NCBI RefSeq assembly: GCF_900258035.1
Contig: NZ_OGTP01000016.1
Location: 89,727 to 153,726 of the forward strand
From: Caballeronia novacaledonica
GTDB lineage: Bacteria > Pseudomonadota > Gammaproteobacteria > Burkholderiales > Burkholderiaceae
Direction of reading: 5' to 3'
DNA: 64,000 nucleotides
Of this stretch, positions 36,192 through 45,517 are shown one piece after another (position 1 is the stretch's first letter; each line of letters starts with the position of its first letter). The position numbers and the translations under genes were made by a program. The notes below the pieces were generated by a model. It did no database searches. It saw only the letters and a list, made by a program, of their open reading frames with translations, and had not been told where the DNA came from.

Positions 36192-37667
36192 TCACTGGAA
36201 CCAGTGTTCACGTGCTTTCATGATCAACGCCTTAGCGGCATCCTCTTCCATACCGGTCATTTCGACCAGTTCATCAACTGCCAGCTCCGCGAGGTCGTCG
36301 CGGGTCTGAATCTGGTGCTCGGCGAGCTTGGCAAGCAGTTCGTTGTCCATGCCATCGAGACTCTTCAACTCGAGCGCGACGCCTTCCACTTTCTCTTCGT
36401 TGGCGATCGCCATCGTGAGCAGCGCGTCGCGCGAGCGGTTGCGCAGCTCGTGTACGGTGTCTTCGTCGAAGGCTTCGATTTCGAGCATTTCGTTGAGCGG
36501 CACGTAGGCGATTTCTTCGAGGCTCGTGAAGCCCTCGTCGATCAGGATGTCGGCGACTTCCTCGTCCACATCCAGACGCGCCATGAACAGGTCGCGCAAC
36601 TTGCCACGCTCTTCGTTCTGCTTCAACGCCGACTCGTCCGGCGTCATGATATTGATTTGCCAGCCGGTGAGTTCGCTCGCGAGTCTCACGTTCTGGCCGG
36701 CGCGGCCGATGGCGACGGCGAGCTCGTTTTCGTCCACGACGACATCCATCGAGTGCTTTTCTTCATCGACGACGATCGACTGGACGGCTGCCGGCGCGAG
36801 GGCGCCGATCACGAACTGCGCGGGGTCTTCCGACCATAGCACGATGTCGACGTTCTCGCCACCGAGCTCATTGCGCACGGCCTGCACGCGCGAACCGCGG
36901 ATGCCGACGCACGTGCCGATCGGGTCGATGCGTTTGTCGTAGGCGATCACGCCGATTTTCGCACGCACGCCGGGATCGCGCGCGGCCGCCTTGATTTCCA
37001 GCAGTCCCTGTTCGATTTCCGGCACTTCGAGTTCGAAGAGCTTCATCAGGAACTCGGGCGCGGTGCGCGAGAGTTCGATCTGCGGGCCGCGAGCCGTGCG
37101 GTCGACCTTCGCGATGTACGCGCGCACGCGGTCGCCCACGCGCAGGTTTTCCTTCGGGATCAACTGGTCGCGGCGCAGGAGTGCTTCGACGCGGCCCGAC
37201 TCGACGATGAAATTGCCCTTGTCCAGGCGCTTCACCGAGCCGGTCATGATCTTTTCGCCGCGCTCGAGGAAGTCGTTCAGGATCTGCTCGCGTTCGGCGT
37301 CGCGCACCTTTTGCAGAATGACCTGCTTCGCGGCCTGCGCGCCGATGCGGCCGAACTCGATCGACGGAATCGGCTCCTCGATGAAGTCGTCCACCTCGAC
37401 GTCGGGCTTCTGTTCCTTCGCTTCGAACAACAGGATTTCCTGATCCGGCTCTTGCAGGCCGGCCTCGTCCGGCACGACGCGCCAGCGGCGGAAGGTTTCA
37501 TGCTCGCCGCTTTCACGGTCGATGGCGACGCGGATATCCACATCTTCTTCGAAGAGCTTCTTCGTAGCGGAAGCAAGCGCAGCTTCCAGCGCTGCGTACA
37601 CGACGTCCTTGTTGACGTTCTTTTCGCGTGCCAGCGCATCCGCCAGCATCAATACTTCGCGACTCAT
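36192..37667 (-). CDS. nusA: transcription termination/antitermination factor NusA
   Basis: A 491-residue RNA polymerase-binding factor. N-terminal domain (MSREVLMLADALAREKNVNK), S1 domain (GSVKRLDKGNFIVESGRVE), two KH domains (IGTCVGIRGSRVQAVRNELG; AVAIGRAGQNVRLASELTG) and two C-terminal acidic helical repeats ending MEEDAAKALIMKAREHWF. The start overlaps the rimP stop (ATGA). Confidence 0.97.
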   Translation of the reverse strand: MSREVLMLADALAREKNVNKDVVYAALEAALASATKKLFEEDVDIRVAIDRESGEHETFRRWRVVPDEAGLQEPDQEILLFEAKEQKPDVEVDDFIEEPIPSIEFGRIGAQAAKQVILQKVRDAEREQILNDFLERGEKIMTGSVKRLDKGNFIVESGRVEALLRRDQLIPKENLRVGDRVRAYIAKVDRTARGPQIELSRTAPEFLMKLFELEVPEIEQGLLEIKAAARDPGVRAKIGVIAYDKRIDPIGTCVGIRGSRVQAVRNELGGENVDIVLWSEDPAQFVIGALAPAAVQSIVVDEEKHSMDVVVDENELAVAIGRAGQNVRLASELTGWQINIMTPDESALKQNEERGKLRDLFMARLDVDEEVADILIDEGFTSLEEIAYVPLNEMLEIEAFDEDTVHELRNRSRDALLTMAIANEEKVEGVALELKSLDGMDNELLAKLAEHQIQTRDDLAELAVDELVEMTGMEEDAAKALIMKAREHWFQ

Positions 37668-38122
37668 TGTTTGCGGCTCCTAAAATCTACCTTGGGGACG
37701 AGACGTGCTTTATCGAGGTCCGCGAGCGTGAAATCGAGCATCGCGGCGCCGTCCTTCCCTTCAATTTCCAATCCGATCGTTTCGCCTTGGGGGGCGTGCA
37801 AGATGCCACGGAACGATTTGCGCCCGTCCAGCGGCTTTTTCAACGTGATGGAGACTTCGCTCCCCGCGAAGCGCTCGAAATCCGTCAGCTTCTTGAGCGG
37901 ACGGTCGAGCCCCGGCGACGATACTTCGAGCCGGTCATAGTCGATGTTCTCGACTTCGAACAAATATTGGAGCTGGCGCGTGACCTTCTCGCAGTCTTCG
38001 ATGGCGATACCAGCCGGCTGGTCGATATATATACGCAGCATGCCGCCTCCCGAACGCTCGAGATCGACAAGCTCGTAGCCAAGGCCCGAGACCGTGGTTT
38101 CTATCAGTTCCGTCAGTTGCAC
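37664..38122 (-). CDS. rimP: ribosome maturation factor RimP
   Basis: A 152-residue 30S assembly factor. QLTELIETTVSGLGYELVDL, YIDQPAGIAIEDCEKVTRQL and VSSPGLDRPLKKL are family hallmarks. The GTG at 38122 is the start: GGAG lies 6 nt upstream and the length matches known RimP proteins, so the longer open frame is not used. It is first of the rimP-nusA-infB-rbfA-truB group. Confidence 0.95.
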   Translation of the reverse strand: MQLTELIETTVSGLGYELVDLERSGGGMLRIYIDQPAGIAIEDCEKVTRQLQYLFEVENIDYDRLEVSSPGLDRPLKKLTDFERFAGSEVSITLKKPLDGRKSFRGILHAPQGETIGLEIEGKDGAAMLDFTLADLDKARLVPKVDFRSRKQ

Positions 38123-38475
38123 AGTAACTCCAAGGTGTTTCGCGCGCTCCACGCCAAAACACCTGCGGCGAGCGCCTTCATGCGGGCGCGCACCCCTGCT
38201 CCCGAGATGCCGAACCGAAAAGCCAAAAAAAAATGGGCGCAACGCCCATCTTCTTCAACCGAGGTCGCACCCGGGCAGCGAAAAAACTACGTGCCCAGCG
38301 ACTTCATGATTTTAGCCATTTTTCGGGACAAACGCAAACGTAACGCGCGCTTTCAGCCCTGTTGAGCCTGATTTCACGACGATTCGCCTTTGCGATTTTG
38401 CACGGCCGAGCGCATGTGTTTCGCCACTGGGAACAGGCGCGACGCATCGCGCGCGGTTCCCCGTGAACTTGTTGC
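38123..38475. other. intergenic region between rluB and rimP
   Basis: 353 bp without a convincing gene. It holds a terminator-like hairpin and must contain the rimP promoter; a clear -35/-10 pair was not found. Confidence 0.6.
38225..38249 (-). terminator. Rho-independent terminator between rluB and rimP
   Basis: On the minus strand ATGGGCG-TTG-CGCCCAT is followed by nine T residues. It lies about 225 bp past rluB and 100 bp before rimP, so it could end rluB transcripts or act as an attenuator in the rimP leader. Confidence 0.75.
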
Positions 38476-40365
38476 TCAGCGGCCGCGCGAGCGATTGCGC
38501 GCGCCCCGGGCGGCGCCACCGCCAGCCTTGCCCTGTCCCGGACCTTGCTGCGCACCGCCCTGGCGATTGCCGCGCGGCGCGTTGCCGCCCGCGGCGCGCT
38601 TGCCGGCGCCGCCACCCATGCCCGGCGCTCCGCCTTGCGGACGCGCGCCGCGCGGACCACCCGGCCGGCCGCCGCCATTCGCACGATTGCCGTTCGGCTC
38701 GTTGCCGATGCGGTTGCCGTTCGCTTCGCGGCCGCCGCGACGGCCCGTGCCGCCGGCGTTGCCCGTGCCGGCGTTGCCGCCGAATCCGCCCATGCCGCCG
38801 AGCCCGAAGCCGCCAGCCGTGCCGCCCGGCTGACCGCGCCGCCCGCCGCGTCCCGGCGTCTGTTGCTGCGTCATGCGCGAGTGGGAACTCAGCACCGGTT
38901 CGCGCGTGATGAAGCCCATCGACGTCTGCATCGGATCGGGTTGCACGCGCGGCGCCGCACTGCGTCCGCCCTTGTCGGCTGTCGGCACCTTCAGGCCGAC
39001 CGACTCCAGCAGGCTGCGCACCTGATTGTCTTCGAGCTCTTCCCAGCGGCCGCGCTTCAAGCCACGCGGAAGCGCGATCGGACCGTGACGCGTACGGATC
39101 AGACGGCTCACCATCAGACCCGCCGCCTCGAACATGCGGCGCACTTCGCGGTTACGGCCTTCGGCCAGCGCGACGTGATACCAATGATTCGTGCCTTCGC
39201 CGCCACCGTCCTGAATGCGCAGGAAGTTGGCCGGACCGTCGTCGAGTTCGACGCCCTTCAGCAGTTTCTGCCTCATCCCCTCCGACAACTGCCCGACCAC
39301 GCGCACCGCATATTCACGCTCGACGCTGTAACGCGGATGCATGAAGCGGTTCGCCAGATCACCCGACGTCGTGAGCAGCAGCAGGCCTTCCGTGTTGAAG
39401 TCGAGACGGCCGACCGCGAGCCATTTGGCCGTTTTCATCGACGGCAGCTTGTCGAACACGGACGGACGGCCTTCCGGGTCCGCGTGGCTGACGATCTCGC
39501 CCGTCGGCTTGTGATAGAGCAGAATGCGCGGCGGCTTGCTGGCGAGCTTGCGCTTGAGCGGCTTGCCGTTGATGCGCACCTGATCGGTCGGCATGATGCG
39601 CTGGCCGATATGCGCCGGCTCGCCGTTCACCGACACGCGGCCAGCGATGATCAGTTCTTCCATGTCGCGGCGCGAGCCCATGCCCGCGTCGGCGAGCACC
39701 TTGTGGAGCTTCGGAGCGTCGTCGTCCGGTTCCAGCACGCGCTTTTGCTGCGGGGCGTTGCGGCCGCGTCGAAGCATCGGGGCGCGCACGCCGCCCGAGC
39801 CGTTGTCGGCGTCGAAGGCGGGCGAGGTCACGTAAGCGAAGACGTCGTCGACGGCGGCAGCGGCAGCGCTCTCGACCGTCGCGGGGCCCGCATCGTTGCC
39901 GTTACGCTTGCCGCGCTTTTGCTGCGGAGCATTCTTGCGACGCCCGCCTTCACGCGGCGCGGACGCGGCGGCCTGCGCAACCGGCTGTTCTTCCGCCGCT
40001 GCGACATCGGCCTCGCCAGCGTCGGCGCGCGCGTTCTTGCGACCGCGCGGACTTGCACCTTCGCTCTTGCGCGGCTTGGCGCCCGGGTCCTTGCGCGGCG
40101 TGCGCACCTGTGCGGCGACGACGCCATCGGGCGGCGTCTCGTTCACGGCGGCCGGCGCGCCTTCGGCGTCCTTGGTCTTCGCGACAGCGCGACGCCGTGC
40201 GATCAGGCTGCGCGGCCCGCGGCGCAATCCGCGGCGCGGACGGTCCTCGCCCTCGCCGCCTTCATCGGCGCGCTTGCGTTCGCCGGCGTCGGCCGACTCG
40301 GGTGCGTCCGCGGCATGCGCCGGGCGCGCGGATTCAGGCGAATCGCTGTCGTGGGAGTGTGTCAA
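38476..40365 (-). CDS. rluB: 23S rRNA pseudouridine(2605) synthase RluB, extended form
   Basis: A 629-residue RluB/RsuA-family enzyme, about twice the length of E. coli RluB. The S4 domain (LHKVLADAGMGSRRDMEEL) and catalytic domain (GRLDFNTEGLLLLTTSGDLA with the active-site Asp) occupy about residues 228-470. The first 225 residues are charged and low-complexity, and the last 130 are a Gly/Asn/Arg-rich tail (GGRRGQPGGTAGGFGLGGMG). Long extensions are known in Burkholderiales and may bind RNA. It follows scpB. Confidence 0.93.
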   Translation of the reverse strand: MTHSHDSDSPESARPAHAADAPESADAGERKRADEGGEGEDRPRRGLRRGPRSLIARRRAVAKTKDAEGAPAAVNETPPDGVVAAQVRTPRKDPGAKPRKSEGASPRGRKNARADAGEADVAAAEEQPVAQAAASAPREGGRRKNAPQQKRGKRNGNDAGPATVESAAAAAVDDVFAYVTSPAFDADNGSGGVRAPMLRRGRNAPQQKRVLEPDDDAPKLHKVLADAGMGSRRDMEELIIAGRVSVNGEPAHIGQRIMPTDQVRINGKPLKRKLASKPPRILLYHKPTGEIVSHADPEGRPSVFDKLPSMKTAKWLAVGRLDFNTEGLLLLTTSGDLANRFMHPRYSVEREYAVRVVGQLSEGMRQKLLKGVELDDGPANFLRIQDGGGEGTNHWYHVALAEGRNREVRRMFEAAGLMVSRLIRTRHGPIALPRGLKRGRWEELEDNQVRSLLESVGLKVPTADKGGRSAAPRVQPDPMQTSMGFITREPVLSSHSRMTQQQTPGRGGRRGQPGGTAGGFGLGGMGGFGGNAGTGNAGGTGRRGGREANGNRIGNEPNGNRANGGGRPGGPRGARPQGGAPGMGGGAGKRAAGGNAPRGNRQGGAQQGPGQGKAGGGAARGARNRSRGR

Positions 40366-40496
40366 AACAACCTCAAATGTCGAATCGCGCGCCCGTCGCG
40401 GGCGCGTCTAAAAATCCGCTGATCGGTCCGGCTGGTCGTCTCGAAATGATCTTTTTGGAGAGCCGGGTTGCGAGATCAGGGGCCTTGCAACTTGCG

Positions 40497-41429
40497 TCAG
40501 GCGCGGCGCGCCTTCGGTTCTTCGGAGTCGTCGTCCAGTTCTGCGTCGTTCGATGGACTCGCGTCTTTTTCTTCTTCACGCGGCATCGGCACGGGTGCGT
40601 CGTGCGCAGCGCTCAGCGATTGCGCGTGAATTTCGGGCGGCAATGCGGCGCGCTCATCCAGCGCATCCGCATGATCCGTTCCGAGTGTGTGCTGCGGTTG
40701 TCCTGCCTGTTCCTGCTCCGCCGAGACTTCGGCTGCGCTCTCATCGCTGCCGGATGTATCGGTTTCGACGGCTTCAGCCGATTGCACCGCCTCAACGGCG
40801 TTGACCGGCGCCGTGGCGTCGTGTTCCCCGCTTTTCGGCGATTCGGCCGCGCTCCCGGCGATGCTCTCGGGGAATTCGATCGAATGCTGCGCAAGCAGCG
40901 ATGCCTCCAGTTGCGCCGCCGGATTATCCAGCGCGGGCAGCTCGTCGAGCGCGGTCAGGCCGAGGTCGTCGAGAAACTGCTTGGTCGTCGCGTAAAGCGC
41001 CGGGCGGCCCGGCACGTCGCGATGACCGATCACCTCGATCCAGCCTCGGTCTTCCAGCTGCTTCACGACCTGCGTATTCACCGTCACGCCGCGAATCTCT
41101 TCGATATCGCCTCGCGTCACCGGCTGTCGATACGCAATGATCGCCAGCGTTTCGAGCACGGCCCGCGAATACTTGGGCGGCTTTTCGGGGTGCAGCCGGT
41201 CGAGATAGGCCCGCATCGCGGGCTTGCTCTGAAAACGCCAGCCCGAGGCGAGCGCCACGAGTTCTACACCACGTCCCGACCAGTCGGCCTTGAGCGCTTC
41301 GAGCAACGTGCGAACGGTATCCGCCGAAATATCGTCGGCGAACAGCTTGCGCAATTCATTCAGCCTCAGCGGTTCCTGCGCGCAAATCAAGGCAGTCTCG
41401 AGGACGATCTTCGCCTCTTGGGTATTCAT
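40497..41429 (-). CDS. scpB: segregation and condensation protein ScpB
   Basis: A 310-residue kleisin-interacting winged-helix protein of the SMC-ScpAB condensin. QEAKIVLETALICAQEPLRL, RFQSKPAMRAYLDRL, YSRAVLETLAIIAYRQPVTR and GRPALYATTKQFLDDLGL are typical. Residues after about 190 form an acidic, low-complexity tail not found in short ScpB proteins. It lies 131 bp upstream of rluB on the same strand. Confidence 0.93.
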   Translation of the reverse strand: MNTQEAKIVLETALICAQEPLRLNELRKLFADDISADTVRTLLEALKADWSGRGVELVALASGWRFQSKPAMRAYLDRLHPEKPPKYSRAVLETLAIIAYRQPVTRGDIEEIRGVTVNTQVVKQLEDRGWIEVIGHRDVPGRPALYATTKQFLDDLGLTALDELPALDNPAAQLEASLLAQHSIEFPESIAGSAAESPKSGEHDATAPVNAVEAVQSAEAVETDTSGSDESAAEVSAEQEQAGQPQHTLGTDHADALDERAALPPEIHAQSLSAAHDAPVPMPREEEKDASPSNDAELDDDSEEPKARRA

Positions 41430-41740
41430 GCAGCTTGGGTCAACCCTGTATGGTCAATGATTCAATTCAAAATCGGGCTTGCGCAGGACCGAACGCTACC
41501 AAATTGGTGCGAACGATAAAGCTGGACGCGGAGTTTCAAGACGCGCTCGCCCGATTGTAATCGGTCATATTGATTGGGAGCACGCACCGGGGAGAGGCGA
41601 CATTGGGCGATCGGTGAGCGAACGCCGGGCCATCCCAGCCGGACGAGGTGGCGCTTTCCTAGGCGAAAGCGCGTGACTGAGCGCCATATTACGCAAAAAC
41701 AACCGGGGCGTAAAGGTGATCGCTTCATCCTCGGCCGAAC
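41430..41740. other. intergenic region upstream of scpB
   Basis: 311 bp with no convincing gene. It contains the palindrome ACCAAATTGGT (41498-41508) flanked by direct CGAACG copies (41490 and 41510), near the scpB start, and a hairpin GCGCTTTC/GAAAGCGC (41651-41672) downstream of the aminotransferase. Confidence 0.6.
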
Positions 41741-42976
41741 TCACTCGACGGCGCGCGCCGCGAGAAACCGCTGCAGCCGCTCGACGCCCGTATCGAGCCG
41801 CGACGGATCGCACGCGTAGCACCAGCGCACGAAACCTTCGCCTTCCGCGCCGAACGCGCTACCGGGGGCGAGCCCGAGTCCGGCTTCGCGCACGAGCGAT
41901 TTGCACAGTTCGAGACTGTTCCGCGCGCCCGGCAGCGAGAAGAAGAGGTACATCGCGCCATCGGGAGCACGGACGTCGACGCCTTCGATCGTCTGCAAGG
42001 CTTTCACCAGATGGTCGCGGCTCGCGCGCAAATCGGCGACGAGTGTCTGCGTGAAACGCTCGCCCTCTTCCACCGCGACGATCCCCGCCTGCTGCACAAA
42101 CGACGGCGCGCACGACGTGTTGTATTCCACGAGCTTGCCGAGATCGTCCATAAGCTGCGTCGGCGAAACGAGCCAGCCCAGCCGCCAGCCGGTCATCAGC
42201 CATGCCTTCGAGAACGAATTCACCGCGATCACGCGCTCGTCGCGCGTGGCGAGATCGAGAAAAGACGGCGCGACGGGCGCACCGTCGCCGTAATACAGAC
42301 GCTCGTAGACTTCGTCCGCGACAATCCAGATGCCATGACGGCGACAATGCTCCAAAACGGTGCGTTGCTGCGCGCGCGTCATCGTCCAGCCGGTCGGATT
42401 GTTCGGCGAGTTGATCATCAGCATGCGCGTGTCCGGCGTGAGCGCCGCGAGAAGGCGATCGAGGTCGAGCGTCCAGCCGCGCGGGCCGTAGGTCAGCGAA
42501 ACCGTGTCGACGCTCGCACCGAGGATCTTCGGAATCTCGACGAGGTTCGGCCAGAGCGGCGTCACCGCGACGACCCGGTCGCCCGCTCCGGCGACGAGCT
42601 GAGCCGCGAGCATCAGCGCATTCACGCCGGCGCTCGTGACGGCGATATGCGCCGGCGTCGTCGCGCCGTGCAGCGCGCTCACATAGCGGCTGAGCGAATC
42701 GCGCAGCGGCGCGATGCCCAGATTGTGCGTGTAGAAAGTGGCGCCGTCGGCGAGCGCGCGACTCGCGGCGTCGCGAATGAACTGCGGTGTCACGCGATCC
42801 GATTCACCGAACCAGAACGGAAGCACGTCGGGCACGCCGAAGCCGGCGTTCGCGACTTCGCGAATCTGCGACGGCCTCAACGCCCGCACCGCGTCGCGCG
42901 CATTGGGGGCACCGGATCCGTGCACGCCAGCCAGTTGGCTCAATTCGCTGACAACCGCTCCTTCCGACTCACTCAT
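41741..42976 (-). CDS. PLP-dependent aminotransferase, class I/II
   Basis: A 411-residue fold-type I aminotransferase. The PLP-binding lysine is near 257 in NSFSKAWLMTGWRLG; NSPNNPTGW, DEVYERLYY and the C-terminal arginine region (FVRWCYACDPSRLD) are present. It is aspartate aminotransferase-like, but the amino acid substrate is not deducible. ATG 42976 is chosen over an upstream in-frame ATG because the longer N-terminus is not family-like. The upstream LysR gene is on the same strand, 73 bp away. Confidence 0.85.
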   Translation of the reverse strand: MSESEGAVVSELSQLAGVHGSGAPNARDAVRALRPSQIREVANAGFGVPDVLPFWFGESDRVTPQFIRDAASRALADGATFYTHNLGIAPLRDSLSRYVSALHGATTPAHIAVTSAGVNALMLAAQLVAGAGDRVVAVTPLWPNLVEIPKILGASVDTVSLTYGPRGWTLDLDRLLAALTPDTRMLMINSPNNPTGWTMTRAQQRTVLEHCRRHGIWIVADEVYERLYYGDGAPVAPSFLDLATRDERVIAVNSFSKAWLMTGWRLGWLVSPTQLMDDLGKLVEYNTSCAPSFVQQAGIVAVEEGERFTQTLVADLRASRDHLVKALQTIEGVDVRAPDGAMYLFFSLPGARNSLELCKSLVREAGLGLAPGSAFGAEGEGFVRWCYACDPSRLDTGVERLQRFLAARAVE

Positions 42977-43049
42977 CGCTTGCCCCGTCGTCTTGTCTGG
43001 AAAATGAAGTCTAACGCGCACGCCGCCGTTTTCGAGTCGGCCGAACGGC

Positions 43050-43964
43050 CTATACGAGGTCTTCCGCACGTCGCGGCAACGACGCGATCAGCGACCACAC
43101 CGACTCCGCCGCCGGCGAGAGCGAACGATCGCGCCGGCGCACGAGCTCCACGGTCCGCTCGGCGCGCGGTTCGAGCGGCAATGCGACGAGCGAAGAATCC
43201 GCCGGCAGCGGAAGCGCCAGCCAAGGCAGCACGCTCACGCCCACGCCCGCTTCCACGAGCCCGAAAACGGTCGCCGAATGGCCGAGTTCCTGCACCACGT
43301 GCGCTTCGACACCGTGCTCCTGCATCACGGCATCGATGATCGGCCGGCTGCCGGATGCGTAGTCGAGCATCACGAGCGGCTCGCCGGCGAGCGCTTCCCA
43401 CGGCACGGCGGTCTCGCGTCCGAGCGGATGATCGCGCCGCGCGACGAGACAGAACGAATCGGTCATCACCGGCTCGCCGTGCAGTTCGTCGGAGGAAAAC
43501 GGCCCGATCACCACGCCGAAATCGACTTCGCCGGACCTGACCTTGCGCAGGACATCGGACTGGACGTCATCGCGCAAACTCAGCTTGATCAGCGGAAACT
43601 GCTTCAGGCACGACGCGATCACGCGCGGCATCAGCCGGCACGCGACAGTCGGGCTCGCCGCGACGATCACGCGCCCGCGACGCTGCTCCCCGAGATCGCG
43701 CACTTCTCGCAGCGCTTCGTCGAGATCCGCCAGCAGACGCGACACCGTGCCGACAAGGTTCGCACCCACGTCGGTCAACAACACTTCGCGCGTTGTCCGG
43801 TCGATCAGCTTGAGCCCGATTTCTCCTTCCAGCTCGCGCACGCAGCGGCTGACCGCCGACTGCGTCAGACCGATTTCATCACCCGCGCGGCTGAAGCTGC
43901 GCAACCTCGATACCGCGATGAAGACGCGCAGTTGCCGCAACGTCACGTTTAGTGGCCCGCTCAT
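43050..43964 (-). CDS. LysR-family transcriptional regulator
   Basis: A 304-residue regulator with an N-terminal winged helix-turn-helix (LRQLRVFIAVSRLRSFSRAG, then EIGLTQSAVSRCVRELEGEI) and a periplasmic-binding-like effector domain (RVIVAASPTVACRLMPRVIA). It is co-oriented with, and just upstream of, the aminotransferase gene, which it may control. The effector is unknown. Confidence 0.92.
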   Translation of the reverse strand: MSGPLNVTLRQLRVFIAVSRLRSFSRAGDEIGLTQSAVSRCVRELEGEIGLKLIDRTTREVLLTDVGANLVGTVSRLLADLDEALREVRDLGEQRRGRVIVAASPTVACRLMPRVIASCLKQFPLIKLSLRDDVQSDVLRKVRSGEVDFGVVIGPFSSDELHGEPVMTDSFCLVARRDHPLGRETAVPWEALAGEPLVMLDYASGSRPIIDAVMQEHGVEAHVVQELGHSATVFGLVEAGVGVSVLPWLALPLPADSSLVALPLEPRAERTVELVRRRDRSLSPAAESVWSLIASLPRRAEDLV

Positions 43965-44378
43965 TCCGAATACTCATCAATTTGCCAGTTTCATGCGGAA
44001 GTATAGAGGCGAATTGGTGTGATCTGAGACACGAACGCGCGTTTCGCTGCGGTGCAGCAAATTGCTGAAACGCACGCTGGAAGGGCCTATTGCACTTGAT
44101 TGGTGATTGTCCCGATTTCTTAATCAGTCTGTTTCGGGTCTGATACGGGCCATGCTGACATCGCGTCAGCCTACTGCCATGTGGGTTTCCCGGATTTCGC
44201 GACATGCATGGCACGGTTCTCGCATTTCATTGCGCACAGAGGTCGGAGCCATACGCGGTCACATCGAATATTTCGTCTACCGCAACAACTCCGGCCTTCC
44301 AGGTATTCGTTTATCGGATTCCGCCCAGAGTGCGCGGCGCGGGGCAGCGCACCGGGGTTAGCTTCGCTGAGGTGAGAT
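43965..44378. other. intergenic region between lysR and DUF4096 copy B
   Basis: 414 bp, less GC-rich than its surroundings, with no convincing gene. A short palindrome GCTGAC/GTCAGC (44154-44170) is the only clear element. It should carry promoters for both flanking divergent genes. Confidence 0.55.
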
Positions 44379-44780
44379 ATGGTGCTGTTCGACGATTTGA
44401 GAGATAACGAGTGGGCGTTGGTCGAAGCGTTGTTTTGTTCCGAGCCGGCGCGTAGCGAACGGCGTGGACGTCCGCGCGTCGAGGCGCGAGCCGTGGTCAA
44501 CGCGGTTTTGTGGGTGCTGTCCACCGGTGAAGGCTGGTCGAAACTGCCCGGACGCTACCCGTCCCCGCCGACCTGCCGCCGCCGCTTCGATGAATGGCAG
44601 GCAGACGGCACGCTGGCCGAAATCGTGAAGCGCCTTTCCGGCAACGGCCGCGAAGTGTCGCTGCGCGGGCGCATCGGGTCGAGCGCCGCGAAGCCGCCTG
44701 CGCCGCCGAGCCGCGATCGACTTCGCGGCGCGTTCTGGACAAACCCGGAATCGTGGCGCGCTCCGGCAAAGATGGCCTGA
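44379..44780 (+). CDS. free-standing DUF4096 protein (transposase N-terminal domain), copy B
   Basis: A 133-residue protein homologous to the 130-residue protein at 16741-17133: DNEWALVEALF, RGRPRVEARAVVNAVLWVLS, WSKLPGRYPSPPTCRRRFDE. As there, only the N-terminal domain of an IS5-type transposase is present, the DDE part is missing and the last 40 residues are unrelated to transposases. GAGGTGAG lies just before the ATG. Sequence divergence from copy A argues against recent transposition. Confidence 0.7.
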   Translation: MVLFDDLRDNEWALVEALFCSEPARSERRGRPRVEARAVVNAVLWVLSTGEGWSKLPGRYPSPPTCRRRFDEWQADGTLAEIVKRLSGNGREVSLRGRIGSSAAKPPAPPSRDRLRGAFWTNPESWRAPAKMA

Positions 44781-44797
44781 CGCATTCGCTTCTTGTC

Positions 44798-44819
44798 GAG
44801 GCCGGCGTTCGCCGGCCTC
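44798..44819 (+). terminator. probable terminator after DUF4096 copy B
   Basis: GAGGCCGGC-GTTC-GCCGGCCTC, 18 bp after the stop; the following T content is weak. Confidence 0.5.
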
Positions 44820-45023
44820 ACGCAGTTCTTCCGCCTTCGCGCGAGGCCGCAGCCTGCGCGCATTCCGAGCCTTGTCGATTTCGTCGCGGCCAGCGCAGGG
44901 CGGTTGCACGATCGTCGTGATCGGCGAAACAACTCTTTACCATTCCTTACAGCGCCACGGCGGATCACGGCATAGTTTGATGAATGACCGAACAGGCCCC
45001 ACGAAGGCTTCGAGGATTTCATC

Positions 45024-45281
45024 ATGAAGGCATCGACTCTGCTCGTGCATGGCGCGTTCGTCGCGCTGACTAGCACCGCGGCGATGAGCCAGGCACAACC
45101 TCCGCCGCCCGCATCCGATTTCCACGTGAACACGAAGGCCTCGATGGCCACGTCGCAGAACAGCGGCCGAAATCATGACGCCGCGCCGCCCGCACCGCGC
45201 GGCGATCTTCGCGGCGATATCGCGAGCAACGCACGTCCGCGCCCGGATTCGGAACGCGAACCGCATTTCCAGCATCGCTGA
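45024..45281 (+). CDS. small exported protein, unknown
   Basis: 85 residues. The signal peptide MKASTLLVHGAFVALTSTAA ends about MSQAQ; the mature part is Pro/Ala/Asn/Arg-rich with no recognised domain (PPPPASDFHVNTKASMATSQ). A terminator follows 100 bp downstream, supporting it as a real gene. Function unknown. Confidence 0.6.
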   Translation: MKASTLLVHGAFVALTSTAAMSQAQPPPPASDFHVNTKASMATSQNSGRNHDAAPPAPRGDLRGDIASNARPRPDSEREPHFQHR

Positions 45282-45380
45282 ATTCGCTTGCTTCACGACG
45301 CGCGTTTCGCGGAACCACTTCGATGCGCGCCAGTCACATCAGATGCCATGAACAGCGCGTGGCAACAGTGATATCCGGTA

Positions 45381-45413
45381 TGCCCGTATCGTTCGCGATA
45401 CGGGCACTTTTTT
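45381..45413 (+). terminator. Rho-independent terminator
   Basis: TGCCCGTATCG-TTCG-CGATACGGGCA followed by CTTTTTT; it ends the transcript of the small exported protein gene. Confidence 0.88.
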
Positions 45414-45517
45414 GACTGAGGCTCGGATTGCAGGCCGATTGTGGGCTTATTCGTCCGACGACAACGTTCCCTCGACCCATGCGTCGACTGCCAACCGGTT
45501 CCGGCGGGCCGCCAGTG

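Noticed and set aside
33252..36839. Very long plus-strand open frame (1195 codons) opposite infB and nusA
   Set aside because: It spans two well-defined minus-strand genes and their gap, and its composition (Arg, His, Asp, Leu) is that of a shadow frame.
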